Assembly (NCBI GenBank): GCA_013416395.1 | Contig: JACCEP010000003.1 | Location: 124,001 to 188,000, forward strand | DNA from: Alcaligenaceae bacterium | GTDB lineage: Bacteria > Pseudomonadota > Gammaproteobacteria > Burkholderiales > Burkholderiaceae_B | Length of the DNA: 64,000 bases | Reading direction: 5' to 3' | Shown: one piece after another, positions 1 through 8,683 of the stretch | How positions within the stretch are numbered: the first letter of the stretch is position 1 | Layout of the letters: each line of letters opens with the position of its first letter | Notes under the pieces: model-generated | Seen by the model: only the letters and a program-made list of their open reading frames with translations | Databases searched by the model: none | Told to the model about the DNA's origin: nothing | Made by a program: the position numbers and the translations under genes

Positions 1-393
1 GCGGTAATCTAATTGGACCTCATCCGGAAGGCTTAGTACCAGTTGAATAATGTCGCCAGCGAGGCGGTTAACGCCTTGCACCCGTGCTTGTGCGATGATG
101 GGCGGCGTAAATTCTAGCCCTTTGGCGGCAGGCTCAATAACAAGGTTTCCCATGGGGCGAGCCTGGCACGCCAGGGCATAACCCAGTTCGTGCTCTTCTT
201 CTGTCAGAGCCATGGGAAACTCTTCATAGCTGACTGCGCCATCGCATACCTTGATGCGACAGGTGCCACACCCTCCGAACGTGCATTCATGAGGCAATCG
301 GATACCAGCGCGGGTAGCAGCATCCAGTATGCTTTCTTCTGGTGCAACGTCGAAGGTTTCGCCTGTATTAGCAATTTGCACGCTGTTAGACAT
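1..393 (-). CDS. [2Fe-2S] ferredoxin / FAD reductase component (3' part outside window)
   Basis: The first 131 codons of a leftward gene are visible; its stop lies beyond base 1. The N-terminal 90 residues form a plant-type ferredoxin domain with the cluster ligands C37, C42, C45 (C-x4-C-x2-C) and C76. From about residue 100 the sequence enters a segment typical of the FAD-binding domain of CDP-6-deoxyglucoseen reductase/phenol hydroxylase reductase proteins. Such reductases pass electrons from NAD(P)H to a partner oxygenase. It is the last visible gene of the leftward cassette that begins with a diiron oxidase at 3365, so it is a natural electron donor for that enzyme; this pairing is inferred. 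The start ATG at 393 is preceded by AGGAGAG. Confidence 0.85.
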   Translation of the reverse strand, partial: MSNSVQIANTGETFDVAPEESILDAATRAGIRLPHECTFGGCGTCRIKVCDGAVSYEEFPMALTEEEHELGYALACQARPMGNLVIEPAAKGLEFTPPIIAQARVQGVNRLAGDIIQLVLSLPDEVQLDYR

Positions 394-435
394 GACTCTC
401 TCCTGATAATGCGAAGACGCGTAAATACGACTGCG

Positions 436-915
436 TTATTTCTTTATGTCTGCTTGAACGAGCACTTTCATGCCTTTGTCGGCCAGCGCATCAGCGAGGG
501 CTTGCAGGCCTGCCAAGCCGGCTTTTGTGTCCTGTTCGCCATTTCCGCCGCTCAGGCCAATGCCGCCAACGACTTCATCGTTGATGACAATGGGAAAGCC
601 ACCCACAAATGCGGCGAACCGGCCTTCGAAACTGAGTTGAATACCGAAGGCTTCGTTGCCGGGCAGGGCTGGACCGTTAGGCGGTGTGGTGAAAAGATGG
701 GTGGAGCGTTTGTGGCCTGCAGCGGTAAAGGCTTTGTTCCAGGCAATTTGAGGGCCGGTTATGCGTGCGCCGTTCATGCGATCCATCGCAATGGGGAACC
801 CGCCTTCATCGACCACGCAAATGGTTTCCAACACACCAATTTCCTTGGACTTGGCAATGGCGGCTTCTATCATCAGTCGGGCTTCTTCGAGCTCCAGGCG
901 TACGATATTTTTCAT
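436..915 (-). CDS. HbpS/GlcG-like heme-binding family protein (DUF336)
   Basis: A 159-residue single-domain protein of the GlcG/HbpS (PF03928) family. It has the usual 'D-x-G-x-P' segment near residue 38, a Gly-rich central segment, and a late 'GGIGLSGG' loop. Family members bind heme or small ligands and often occur as accessory proteins beside catabolic oxidoreductases; no enzymatic role is established for most. The start ATG at 915 has an AGGA 9 nt upstream. It lies 42 bp before the ferredoxin-type reductase and 77 bp after the aldehyde dehydrogenase, in the same orientation, so it is probably co-transcribed with them. I cannot see a signal peptide, so it is probably cytoplasmic. Confidence 0.85.
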   Translation of the reverse strand: MKNIVRLELEEARLMIEAAIAKSKEIGVLETICVVDEGGFPIAMDRMNGARITGPQIAWNKAFTAAGHKRSTHLFTTPPNGPALPGNEAFGIQLSFEGRFAAFVGGFPIVINDEVVGGIGLSGGNGEQDTKAGLAGLQALADALADKGMKVLVQADIKK

Positions 916-992
916 TTTTTGTGTTCCTTTACGATGTGTCTGCGGCCTGCTGGCAACCGACAGTGTGATTACTTAGAAAAAGCTGGCGTCAG

Positions 993-2453
993 TTAAGCTG
1001 CGCGGTAAACCGTCTTTACTTGGGTGAAAAACTCCAGGCCTGCGCGGCCAGACTCACGGAACGTAGCCGTGCTTGAACGTTTCAGCCCGCCGAAGGGCGC
1101 GTTTACGAGATTGCCGGTCGTGGTGCGGTTAATTTTTACAGTGCCAGACTGAATATCATTGGCAAAGCGGTGGGCATAGACGGAGCTGCTGGTCGCAATG
1201 GCTGCTGATAATCCGTACTCGGTATCATTGGCCTTGGCGATGGCGTCTTCGTAGTTGTCGACTTCGATAATGGCGAGCACGGGGCCAAAAATCTCTTCGC
1301 GCGCAATGCGCATAGACTGGGTCACGTCGGTGAAAACTGCAGGTGACACGTAGTGGCCATACTTAAGGTCGCCGTCTGTCAGCCTATCGCCACCCGTCAA
1401 ATGGGTGGCTTCTTCTTTGCCGATGGCAATGTATTCAAGCACAGTATCGAGCTGCGACGAGGTGGCCATGGATCCAAGATCGAAGCCGGGCTGCAGGCCA
1501 TTTCCGACCTTCATCTTTTCGACACGAGCCAGCAGCTTCTCTGTAAACGCCTGCCGTACGGGGGCCTCTACCAGAATACGGCTGGTGCCTGTGCAGGCCT
1601 GGCCACTAAGTGAGAAGCCGCCCTGTACAGCAAGGTTTACGGCCTTGTCCAGATCCGCATCTGCCAGCACGATCAGAGGGTTTTTTCCGCCAAGCTCCAT
1701 CTGCAGGCGCGTAGTCATGCCAGCACCACGATGGATGGCTTCGCCCGCCGCTGTGGAGCCTGTAAAGGTAACGGCACGCACTTGCTGCGATTGGGTCAGT
1801 GTTGAGCCCACCCGAGATGCGCGGCCGGTGATAAAGTTGAGCACGCCGGGCGGGACGCCCGCATCAACAAAGGCCTCGACCAGGCGATAAGCGCTCAAAG
1901 GTGTATCGGTTGATGGTTTGAACACCACTGTGTTGCCGGTAATCAGAGCGGGGGCAATTTTGCGTGCAGGAATCGAAACCGGAAAATTCCACGGTGAGAT
2001 GACTGTAACGACGCCCAAAGGCTCGCGCTGCGTGTACACCACCATGTCAGGGTCGTCGTGCGGAAAGGTTTCCCCTGTATAGGTTTGGCCTTCAACAGCG
2101 TAAAAACGCAGAGTGTCGGCAGAACGCAGCACTTCTGCCTTAGACAGCGATAGCAGCTTGCCTTCTTCGCGGGTCAACTCTTCTGCAATGCTGTCAGCGC
2201 GAGCCTGCAGGTTGTCAGCCGCCGCGTTAAGAATTTTGGCGCGGCGCGAAATAGGCGTTTTCTTCCAAGCGTCAAAGGCTGCCTGGGCCGCTTCGATGGC
2301 AGCGACAGCGTCTGCGTCACCCGAGTCTTGGAAGTTGCCTACGGTATCGCGCGTGTCACTGGGGTTAACGTTCGCGTAGGTTTTGCCTGATACGCTGTCT
2401 GCCCATTTGCCGTCAATATAATTCTGAAACACCTGGTTTTTGAGGTCTTGCAC
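993..2453 (-). CDS. NAD(P)-dependent aldehyde dehydrogenase
   Basis: A 486-residue aldehyde dehydrogenase. The cofactor and active-site landmarks are all present: 'SPWNFP' (catalytic Asn), 'GST' turn, 'ELGGKNP' (general-base Glu) and 'GQACTGTSRI' (catalytic Cys), then 'EEIFGPV'. The closest family style is alpha-ketoglutaric semialdehyde / succinate semialdehyde type dehydrogenases, which end with a 'GLEFFTQVKTVY'-like tail. I prefer the GTG start at 2453 because an AGGA lies 8 nt upstream and the protein then begins at the normal family position; an in-frame ATG at 2498 would add 15 atypical residues. It sits between the diiron oxidase and the HbpS-like gene and probably oxidises an aldehyde made in the same pathway. 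Confidence 0.9.
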   Translation of the reverse strand: MQDLKNQVFQNYIDGKWADSVSGKTYANVNPSDTRDTVGNFQDSGDADAVAAIEAAQAAFDAWKKTPISRRAKILNAAADNLQARADSIAEELTREEGKLLSLSKAEVLRSADTLRFYAVEGQTYTGETFPHDDPDMVVYTQREPLGVVTVISPWNFPVSIPARKIAPALITGNTVVFKPSTDTPLSAYRLVEAFVDAGVPPGVLNFITGRASRVGSTLTQSQQVRAVTFTGSTAAGEAIHRGAGMTTRLQMELGGKNPLIVLADADLDKAVNLAVQGGFSLSGQACTGTSRILVEAPVRQAFTEKLLARVEKMKVGNGLQPGFDLGSMATSSQLDTVLEYIAIGKEEATHLTGGDRLTDGDLKYGHYVSPAVFTDVTQSMRIAREEIFGPVLAIIEVDNYEDAIAKANDTEYGLSAAIATSSSVYAHRFANDIQSGTVKINRTTTGNLVNAPFGGLKRSSTATFRESGRAGLEFFTQVKTVYRAA

Positions 2454-2633
2454 TATCAGGTTCCTGTTGTTTACAGAAAGACCACGCCAGCACAGCAACG
2501 TGGTTGTTGCTGCGACGTTGTCTTTCTTAGTGGGGTATCCGGCTGGGCCGGACGCGTTCCATGTGTGGGTTTATTACAGGGAACGCGTCATTGGGCGCTC
2601 AGGCACGGACGAGTTCTGAGACGTTGTTGCAGG

Positions 2634-3365
2634 TCAGGCAGCGAGCTCGAGTTCCTGCAGGCTGATCTCGTCTTTAACGTAATCGGTATAAAGCGCCGTG
2701 GTGTACAACAGACGCATCTCGGCGCCAACTTCGCAGATTTTCAGACAGCGTTGCTGCAGTTCGACCGTATTCGCATGCTCCAGAACGATCTGGTAGCCAC
2801 GCTCACCGTGGATCTCGTCTGAAACAATGTGCAAGTCGAAGAATTCAACTTCTTCATCAGTAAACCCGTATTTGTCGCGCAGGGTAGGGGTTTGCTTGCG
2901 GTAGATCGAAGGTACTTGGGATTCCAGGCCTACGACGAGTCCGGCAACCGCCACGATGGGGTCTTCACGCATGGCCACTGAGTAGCACCATGCCTGCAGC
3001 GCACGCGTGGTTGGTGAAATATTGTCAGAGTTAACAACGCGTTCGCGCGTGGTGCCACACGCTTCGGCAAAACGTATGAGCAGGTCAGTATGGCGGTCAC
3101 CACCAATTTCTTCTTCGTACATGTTGGCCAGCAGGAAGTCTTTGGCTTCCGTGTACGTGTCAGGGGTGCGGGCATATACGTAGGCCAGATAGTCTGCAAA
3201 CGGCCCGACATAGTGAAAGTGGTTCTCGGCCCAGCGCGCCAGATGTTCGCGACTGAGTTTTCCGCTAGCCCAGGCAATGCTGAAAGGGGAGGCGTTTGCG
3301 CTCTTGCCCTTAATGGCGGTTTCCAGTGCGGTGCGAAATTCGTCGCGATTCATGAGTTCAGCCAT
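2634..3365 (-). CDS. Heme-oxygenase-like diiron oxidase (PqqC/TenA/CADD fold)
   Basis: A 243-residue, all-helical protein of the PqqC/TenA superfamily. It carries a full six-ligand diiron set in the order and near spacing of the CADD/UndA/SznF-type heme-oxygenase-like diiron oxidases (HDOs): E85-x6-H92, E148, H179-x3-D183-x2-H186. This argues for an O2-activating iron enzyme and against a cofactor-free PqqC or a thiaminase TenA. HDOs catalyse N-oxygenation, C-C or C-N cleavage and similar reactions; the substrate here is unknown. The start ATG at 3365 has AAGGA 6 nt upstream; a second ATG at 3371 is too close to that site. It is the first gene after the GntR-type palindrome at 3448 and leads a cassette with an aldehyde dehydrogenase, a HbpS-like protein and a ferredoxin-type reductase. 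Confidence 0.85.
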   Translation of the reverse strand: MAELMNRDEFRTALETAIKGKSANASPFSIAWASGKLSREHLARWAENHFHYVGPFADYLAYVYARTPDTYTEAKDFLLANMYEEEIGGDRHTDLLIRFAEACGTTRERVVNSDNISPTTRALQAWCYSVAMREDPIVAVAGLVVGLESQVPSIYRKQTPTLRDKYGFTDEEVEFFDLHIVSDEIHGERGYQIVLEHANTVELQQRCLKICEVGAEMRLLYTTALYTDYVKDEISLQELELAA

Positions 3366-3447
3366 TTTCATTCCTTGTTCAAAGTTTTGCTCGGGGCATG
3401 CGCTCGAGCCGGGGAGTAGATAAAACTTGATATCCATTAAGGATATT

Positions 3448-3460
3448 GTATACGGTATAC
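3448..3460. promoter_or_regulatory. GntR-type palindromic operator, site A
   Basis: Perfect palindrome GTATAC-G-GTATAC, about 83 bp upstream of the diiron oxidase start. Related copies lie at 6571, 7893 and 9105. The FadR/VanR class of GntR regulators binds palindromes of this size. Assignment to the GntR gene at 7955 is inferred from co-location and from a copy upstream of that gene. Confidence 0.7.
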
Positions 3461-3485
3461 CGTTTAGGCCTACTAGGGAAATCCC

Positions 3486-4940
3486 TCAAACTGCGACGAC
3501 GCAGCCGTCTTTGCGTTGATCGGCAGCGCCCAGCAAGGTGTTGTCTGAAAGTCGCACAATGGCATGGGCGCCACCAAAGTCACTGCGCCCGGCTAGTTCT
3601 CCGGCGCTGACTGGTGGCTTGCAATATCCAGCGCCGCGCATGGCAGCCTCGATGGTGGACGGCATGCCATGTTCAATGGCGAGCGTGTCACCCGCTTCCA
3701 GACGCCATCTGGGGGCATTGATGGCTTGCGGCAAACCTGAATCCCAAGCCAAAACCTGAGTAAGAATCTGTATTTGCCCTTGTGGTTGCATAAGCCCGCC
3801 AACCACGCCCATGCCCAGGTAGAACTCATTGTTAAGGGTGGTGATGCCCGGGACAACGGTATGGTAGGGACGCTTACCAGGGCCCGGCCCGTTAATATGC
3901 CCCGGGGATGAAAACCCAAAACCCCGGTTCTGCAGCACAAAGCCGCCACCGGGTACCACAATGCCTGAGCCAAACCGCTTGAAAATACTGGACATTAGTG
4001 TGATGGCTAGACCATTTCCGTCAACAATAACGGTGCATACCGTGTTGCCGGCGGGGTCAGCCACGGTACTTTTTGCCTGCTTCATCGCGGAAGCCGTGGC
4101 TTCTATCATGGCGATGTGGGTTTCTGGAGCGTATGGCGTGCCTGCAAACTGCTCAATTTTTTGGAGTGCATCCAATATGGCGACGCCATGTGTATTGGGC
4201 GGGCACTGATGTACTTCAAACCCGTTGAAGCGCTGGGACACGGGCATGCAGTAGTTGCCGGTATGCTGGTGAAAGTCTTGAACAGTCAGTAGTCCACCGG
4301 CCCGTTGCACGGCTTGAGACGCTTGCTCGGGAATCCAGCCTTGATAAAAGGCGTCAGCGCCTTCTTGCGCAATCATTTCAAGCACATCGGCCAATTCGGG
4401 GTTCACGAACTGCTCACCGGCGCTAGGGCTGTTGCCTGCACGATAAAGCCGGGCGCAATCGTCGTGCTGACGAACAACGAAATCGAAAATTGCCCATTCT
4501 CGGGCAGCAACAGCGGCAACGGCAAAGCCGTCACGTGCATGCTTTATGGCATGTGCAAATAACTGCTTCCATGGGAGCCGACCATATTTGGCGTGCAGGT
4601 CATGCCAGCCACGCACGGCACCAGGCGTGGTCACAGACCACGGGTGGCGCTCTGGAATACGTTGGCCAGGTAGCGCGGCCACGTTGTCTGCATCGAGCGC
4701 GAGAGGGGCCCGACCCGTGCCGTTGTAGCTTTGTACGGGCTGCCCCGAGGAATGGATCATGGCGAGTAGATCACCGCCTATGCTGGTTGCCATGGGCTCC
4801 ACCACGCCCATGACGGCATCGGCGGCAATGGCCGCATCTACGGCAGTTCCACCGTGTTGCAGCATTTGCAGGGCAGCTTGTGCCGCCAGTGGGTTTCCCG
4901 TGGCAACCATGGCTGTTGCACTAATTGACTGCTTGCTCAT
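3486..4940 (-). CDS. Gamma-glutamyltransferase family protein (Ntn hydrolase)
   Basis: A 484-residue member of the gamma-glutamyltranspeptidase family. The N-terminal 'GGTAVDAAIAA' and 'SIGGDLLAMI' segments and the 'TVPGA'-equivalent 'TTPGAVRGW' are typical. The processing/nucleophile site corresponds to T300 in 'GNTVCTVIVDGNG', a variant of the usual 'TTH-x-S-V-V-D' site, and the oxyanion-loop 'GGGFVLQNRG' follows. No signal peptide is evident, unlike periplasmic Ggt, so a cytoplasmic gamma-glutamyl or amide hydrolase role is likely. Its start is 17 bp after the stop of the upstream transporter gene, so the two form a unit controlled by the palindrome at 6571. The substrate is unknown; hydrolysis of an imported gamma-glutamyl or acyl-amide compound is a reasonable inference. 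Confidence 0.85.
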   Translation of the reverse strand: MSKQSISATAMVATGNPLAAQAALQMLQHGGTAVDAAIAADAVMGVVEPMATSIGGDLLAMIHSSGQPVQSYNGTGRAPLALDADNVAALPGQRIPERHPWSVTTPGAVRGWHDLHAKYGRLPWKQLFAHAIKHARDGFAVAAVAAREWAIFDFVVRQHDDCARLYRAGNSPSAGEQFVNPELADVLEMIAQEGADAFYQGWIPEQASQAVQRAGGLLTVQDFHQHTGNYCMPVSQRFNGFEVHQCPPNTHGVAILDALQKIEQFAGTPYAPETHIAMIEATASAMKQAKSTVADPAGNTVCTVIVDGNGLAITLMSSIFKRFGSGIVVPGGGFVLQNRGFGFSSPGHINGPGPGKRPYHTVVPGITTLNNEFYLGMGVVGGLMQPQGQIQILTQVLAWDSGLPQAINAPRWRLEAGDTLAIEHGMPSTIEAAMRGAGYCKPPVSAGELAGRSDFGGAHAIVRLSDNTLLGAADQRKDGCVVAV

Positions 4941-4957
4941 GTGTGTCCGCCCCCGCG

Positions 4958-6508
4958 TCAGCCGAACAACAGCACAGCGCTGATGGTAGACACAAATAGT
5001 GCAATCAAGACAGGCCCGGTCAACGCCCTGACCAGATCCAGAATATGTACGCGCGCAAATCCCGCTACGGCGATCAGCGAGGACCAGGCAATCAGAGTGC
5101 CACCACCCGTCCAGATCGCACCCATTTGGCCGACAGCAGCCAGCGCGGCGGGATCCATTCCGATAACTGGTCCCAGCGCCCCTGAAAGCGTGCCGGTTAG
5201 AGGTAGCCCCGAAAAGCCTGAGCCATCGATGCCCGAAATCATGCCTACCAGCAAAACACCGAATGCCACCATGAAATGGTTGTCAGGAATGAAATGCTGG
5301 CCGGCGACAATGAGTTCAAACAGCAGGCCAGGTGCCTGATCCACTGGAACGCCAAGGATTTGCGCGGTGGCTTCGTTGGCACCCAGGAAGAAGAAGCCTG
5401 CGATGGGAAGCACGGAGCCCATGGCTTTAAAGGCGAAGACGAAGCCATCAGTCATGTGCTCGGGACATACATCAAGCATGTTGCGCGGCCCCACAGCGGC
5501 TAGCGTGGCCAGCATCATGAGAACAAACGCGACGCCACCGACAAGGCCGGCGGCATCGCCACCACGCAAGGCAGGCAGGCCTGGCAAAATACTGGGCATA
5601 ACCATGATGAGGATACAGGCCAGAAAAGCGAGCGGCGTAACAATGGCAAATAGACGAGCACGTTTCTGATGGCTGGCGTGCTTGGCCGCGTCAATGGCGC
5701 TGCTAGTGACGTCTTGTTGGGGTTGATTGGCATGATCTTCATAACCCATGCCACGGGCGATTTCGGCCTTGTCAAAACTGCCTGAATGCTCGACTTCGTC
5801 AAGTGTGCCGTCGCTGGCGCGTGCCTGCCAATTGGCCAGTAGCGATGCACTGGGTTTTAGAAAATGTTTGCGGCTAACAAAAAATGTAATGCCCAGGGCC
5901 ACTGCGCCGGTTATGAGCGACAGCACGAGAGCTTTATCGGCGACTGACTGCGCACTGACTGCTATACCAGCCGCTTTTGCGCTAATGCCGGGGGCCACAC
6001 CGATAACGTAATCGGAGGATAAGGCCATGCCTTGGCCCGCGATGGCGATAATCATTGCACCTGTCAGCGGGGGGAGGCCAGCGGCAATGGCAGCAGGCAG
6101 CAGTATCGCCGAAACCAGCGGTACCGCCGGGGTTGGCCAGAAGAATAGAGAAATGCCATAGGTTGAAAGTGCAATTACAAAAAAGGAGGTTGCCCCCCCT
6201 TTCATGACGCGCCGAAATGGTTCTACCATTCGGACATCCGCTTCAATAACCTTTAGGGAATTGAGCAGGGCGGTCATGAATGTAATGACCAAAAAAATGT
6301 TGAACAACTCTTTGGCCGCTACGAAACTGGCAGAAAAAATGCCTATGAGGCCGCTGATGGGGTTACCCGTAATGGCTGTGATGACCAGAAGCGTACCAAT
6401 AACGGAAGGTACAACGACGTTGGCGCGCATAATCATCGTGACGATAATGACGACTACGCTTAGTAGGTATATCCAGTGTGACATGTTTAAGACAACGTCT
6501 GATTGCAT
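4958..6508 (-). CDS. Polytopic membrane transporter (ion transporter superfamily-like)
   Basis: A 516-residue protein with about a dozen hydrophobic segments in two halves, separated by a charged cytoplasmic loop at about residues 220-280 (rich in D, E, H, Q). The first half has a 'FFWPTPAVPLVSAILLPAA' segment and the second a 'GISGIDGSGFSGLPLTGTLSG'-type re-entrant stretch, which resembles GntP/CitMHS/DASS-like organic anion permeases. I cannot assign the exact family. The start ATG at 6508 follows GAGAGGGG. It heads a two-gene unit with the gamma-glutamyltransferase-like gene, and a GntR-type palindrome lies 63 bp upstream. The likely role is uptake of the substrate hydrolysed by that enzyme. 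Confidence 0.75.
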   Translation of the reverse strand: MQSDVVLNMSHWIYLLSVVVIIVTMIMRANVVVPSVIGTLLVITAITGNPISGLIGIFSASFVAAKELFNIFLVITFMTALLNSLKVIEADVRMVEPFRRVMKGGATSFFVIALSTYGISLFFWPTPAVPLVSAILLPAAIAAGLPPLTGAMIIAIAGQGMALSSDYVIGVAPGISAKAAGIAVSAQSVADKALVLSLITGAVALGITFFVSRKHFLKPSASLLANWQARASDGTLDEVEHSGSFDKAEIARGMGYEDHANQPQQDVTSSAIDAAKHASHQKRARLFAIVTPLAFLACILIMVMPSILPGLPALRGGDAAGLVGGVAFVLMMLATLAAVGPRNMLDVCPEHMTDGFVFAFKAMGSVLPIAGFFFLGANEATAQILGVPVDQAPGLLFELIVAGQHFIPDNHFMVAFGVLLVGMISGIDGSGFSGLPLTGTLSGALGPVIGMDPAALAAVGQMGAIWTGGGTLIAWSSLIAVAGFARVHILDLVRALTGPVLIALFVSTISAVLLFG

Positions 6509-6891
6509 GAACCCCTCTCTTTATAGAGCTGTGTGTCGCGAACTGGTATTCGATGACATTAAGTTAAACGGTATACTGTATATTATCTTCTGTATAGTTT
6601 TAGAAGACACGCTGGTTTTCCCTATAAAGCAACTGTTTTTCGGCAACATTTACGCCGAAGTCAGTGCGCTACTCTTGGGGCTAATGGGCTTAGTGTGGTG
6701 CGTTAGCGCTGGTGCATAGCTATCCATGCGTTGCGTGCACTTTCCGCGTGTAGTGCGTTTGAGGCTTGAAGTTGTTGCGTGAAAACAGCAGTCTTTAAAA
6801 GCATTTGGTTCGCCTGCGAGACCACGCAACTACCGGCTGACACGTATGTCGATTGGCATGACGTGTTTTAAAAGTGTTAATGGAATTAATC
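6509..6891. other. Divergent intergenic region between transporter and TauE/SafE gene
   Basis: About 380 bp without a convincing gene. It holds operator site B at 6571-6583 near the leftward transporter gene. The half next to the rightward gene is AT-rich around 6590-6640 and otherwise featureless to me. Confidence 0.6.
6571..6583. promoter_or_regulatory. GntR-type palindromic operator, site B
   Basis: GTATAC-T-GTATAT, one mismatch from the perfect palindrome at 3448. It lies 63 bp upstream of the leftward transporter/gamma-glutamyltransferase unit. A further TGTATAG half-like element follows at 6591. Confidence 0.65.
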
Positions 6892-7632
6892 ATGCCTGCC
6901 ATCGATTTGCTGCCTTTTGCTGATCCGCTGTTATTTACGCTGATGGCGATTCTTATCCTTGGATCTGCCTTTGTACAAGGCGTGGGCGGAGTGGGTTTTA
7001 CCATGTTTGCCGCGCCGATTGCCGCTATTTTCTGCCCAGAGCTAGTTCCTGGACCGCTACTGACGCTGGGTGGGTTTGTTACCTTGCTGACCGCCATTCG
7101 CGAGCGCCGTCACATTGCGTGGGCACCCGCCAGGTCTGCATTGGTCGGGCGCGCCGTCGGCACGGTAATAGCTGTTTTTGCGCTGGCGCATCTGGCGCAG
7201 AAGCCTTTGAACTTTTTGTTTGCTGGGCTAATTCTGCTTGCCGTGGCATTGAGTATTGCGGGTTTACGTATTGCAGAAAGTCGCCGCAATGTTGGGTTGG
7301 CGGGTGTCATTTCGGGCGTTATGGGTACTTTGACTTCAGTCGGCGCCCCTCCTGTGGTGATTGCACTCCAGCACAACCCACCACCTACACTGCGCGCCAC
7401 CACTGGCGCCATTCTTTTTTGCGGATCCATACTTTCGTTGCTCATGCTGACGGTGTCTGGTCATTATGGAATGCATGAGTTTTTGCTGGCGACGACTTTG
7501 GTGCCGCCTATGCTGATCGGGTTTTGGCTTTCGGGTCAAATACGTGAAAAAGTAAGCCCGATCGCAATTCGCAGGGGGTTGCTAACATTTTGTGCAATCA
7601 GCGCCTGCGGCCTGGTCGTAAAAACGCTGTAG
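6892..7632 (+). CDS. TauE/SafE (TSUP) family sulfite/organoanion exporter
   Basis: A 246-residue protein with about eight hydrophobic helices. It has the two-fold repeat of TSUP proteins: 'GVGGVGFTMFAAPI' early and 'GVISGVMGTLTSVGAPPVVIALQ' midway. Family members move sulfite, sulfonates, or small organic acids across the inner membrane. I chose the ATG at 6892 because GGAA lies 7 nt upstream; in-frame GTG 6874 and ATG 6880 are alternatives. It is the only gene between two operator-controlled units. No palindrome lies directly before it, so its membership in the GntR regulon is uncertain. Confidence 0.85.
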   Translation: MPAIDLLPFADPLLFTLMAILILGSAFVQGVGGVGFTMFAAPIAAIFCPELVPGPLLTLGGFVTLLTAIRERRHIAWAPARSALVGRAVGTVIAVFALAHLAQKPLNFLFAGLILLAVALSIAGLRIAESRRNVGLAGVISGVMGTLTSVGAPPVVIALQHNPPPTLRATTGAILFCGSILSLLMLTVSGHYGMHEFLLATTLVPPMLIGFWLSGQIREKVSPIAIRRGLLTFCAISACGLVVKTL

Positions 7633-7954
7633 ATTTATGGTCTTGACGCCAAAGTCGGGGTGTAATGAAGGTAAGGCCTGACCGTAAAATCGCCAAAGTC
7701 TTTTCTTTATGATGCTGTAACCCGTCGCAATGACGCTAAAGCTTCGGCTCATATGCATCGCAAATCCATCGCAACTATTTAGCAAGTAGATGGCAAATAA
7801 ATAGCAAATACGTTGTAAACACGTAGCAGGGGCGTAGCCTGAACAGTAAAGCAGGCAAGGTAATGCTTGCCTCTTTGAAGGCCTTGCGGCATGGATACGG
7901 TATACAGATTTATACGATGTACGTGCAGTTACCTTATAATGAGGCCTTACATTC
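7633..7954. other. Intergenic region upstream of the GntR gene
   Basis: About 320 bp with no convincing gene. It holds short A/T-rich imperfect repeats around 7760-7830 (several 'AGCAA', 'GCAAAT' and 'CGTAG' steps), operator site C at 7893-7905, and a TATAAT hexamer at 7935-7940. Confidence 0.55.
7893..7905. promoter_or_regulatory. GntR-type palindromic operator, site C (autoregulatory candidate)
   Basis: GGATAC-G-GTATAC, one mismatch from site A. It lies 50 bp upstream of the GntR start codon and about 30 bp upstream of a TATAAT hexamer (7935-7940), which suggests autoregulation. A TATAC half-site follows at 7911. Confidence 0.65.
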
Positions 7955-8683
7955 ATGTCTGATTCTGTCACAAACCTGATGAAGCCCACTACCGTGCTTG
8001 TTGATGAAGATTCCCTCGATACTGGTGCCGACCTTAAAATTGGTAATCAGCATTCGCCTTTGTTTGCTGTTATTCGCGATAAGTTACGCGAACGTATTCT
8101 CTCCGGAGAGTTCCGTCCTGGGGCTCGCCTGGTAGAGGGCAAATTGTCGACCGAGATGGCGGTTTCACGTATTCCTGTTCGTGAAGCCTTGCGAGCGTTG
8201 GCGGCCGAGGGCCTGGTCACGCTGGAACCTCGGCGTGGTGCTTCGGTAGCCGTACTGTCTGATGATTTGGCCTATGACATGGTCGAAGTACGAGCCACGC
8301 TTGAAGGGCTTAACGCTAAGCTCGCTGCTCAACGACGCGACGATGACACGATTGCCAGGCTGAAGGGCATACTTGATGATGGCAATGACGCAGTTACGCG
8401 CGAAGATATGGAAAAATGCCGCGAACTTAATGCCATGTTTCACGAGACGCTGGCCACGGTTGCTGGAAACGTAGTGCTCACGGATCTTATGCGTTCATTA
8501 AGGGATCGCACAGCACTTGTTTTTGCTCCGAGCAATATGAGGCGCGTACGCGAAAACTGGGCAGATCACGCTCAAATACTCAATGCGGTCATCGCCGGTA
8601 ACGGTGAGCTGGCCAGCCTGCTGGCCACACAGCATGTGCATAATGCGGCGCGCGCTTATACAGAGGCTCGTAGCGAAGCTTGA
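7955..8683 (+). CDS. GntR family transcriptional regulator (FadR/VanR subfamily, FCD domain)
   Basis: A 242-residue regulator. The winged helix-turn-helix spans about residues 36-100, with the recognition segment 'STEMAVSRIPVREALRALAAEG' typical of the family. The C-terminal FCD ligand domain (about 105-235) has the metal-site residues expected in this class: 'NAMFHETLA', 'ADHAQIL' and 'TQHVHNAA'. Such proteins usually repress catabolic operons and are released by a carboxylate ligand. It stands between the leftward enzyme cassettes and the rightward ABC transporter, and the palindromes at 3448, 6571, 7893 and 9105 are its likely sites. A GAGG lies 10 nt before the ATG. The ligand cannot be read from sequence. 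Confidence 0.9.
   Translation: MSDSVTNLMKPTTVLVDEDSLDTGADLKIGNQHSPLFAVIRDKLRERILSGEFRPGARLVEGKLSTEMAVSRIPVREALRALAAEGLVTLEPRRGASVAVLSDDLAYDMVEVRATLEGLNAKLAAQRRDDDTIARLKGILDDGNDAVTREDMEKCRELNAMFHETLATVAGNVVLTDLMRSLRDRTALVFAPSNMRRVRENWADHAQILNAVIAGNGELASLLATQHVHNAARAYTEARSEA

Noticed and set aside
2634-3365. PqqC or TenA thiamine/PQQ enzyme
   Set aside because: All six diiron ligands of the HDO class are present and no pqq or thi genes are nearby.
7582-7989. Possible minus-strand gene upstream of gntR
   Set aside because: It overlaps both the TSUP end and the GntR start, covers operator C, and has no recognisable domain.
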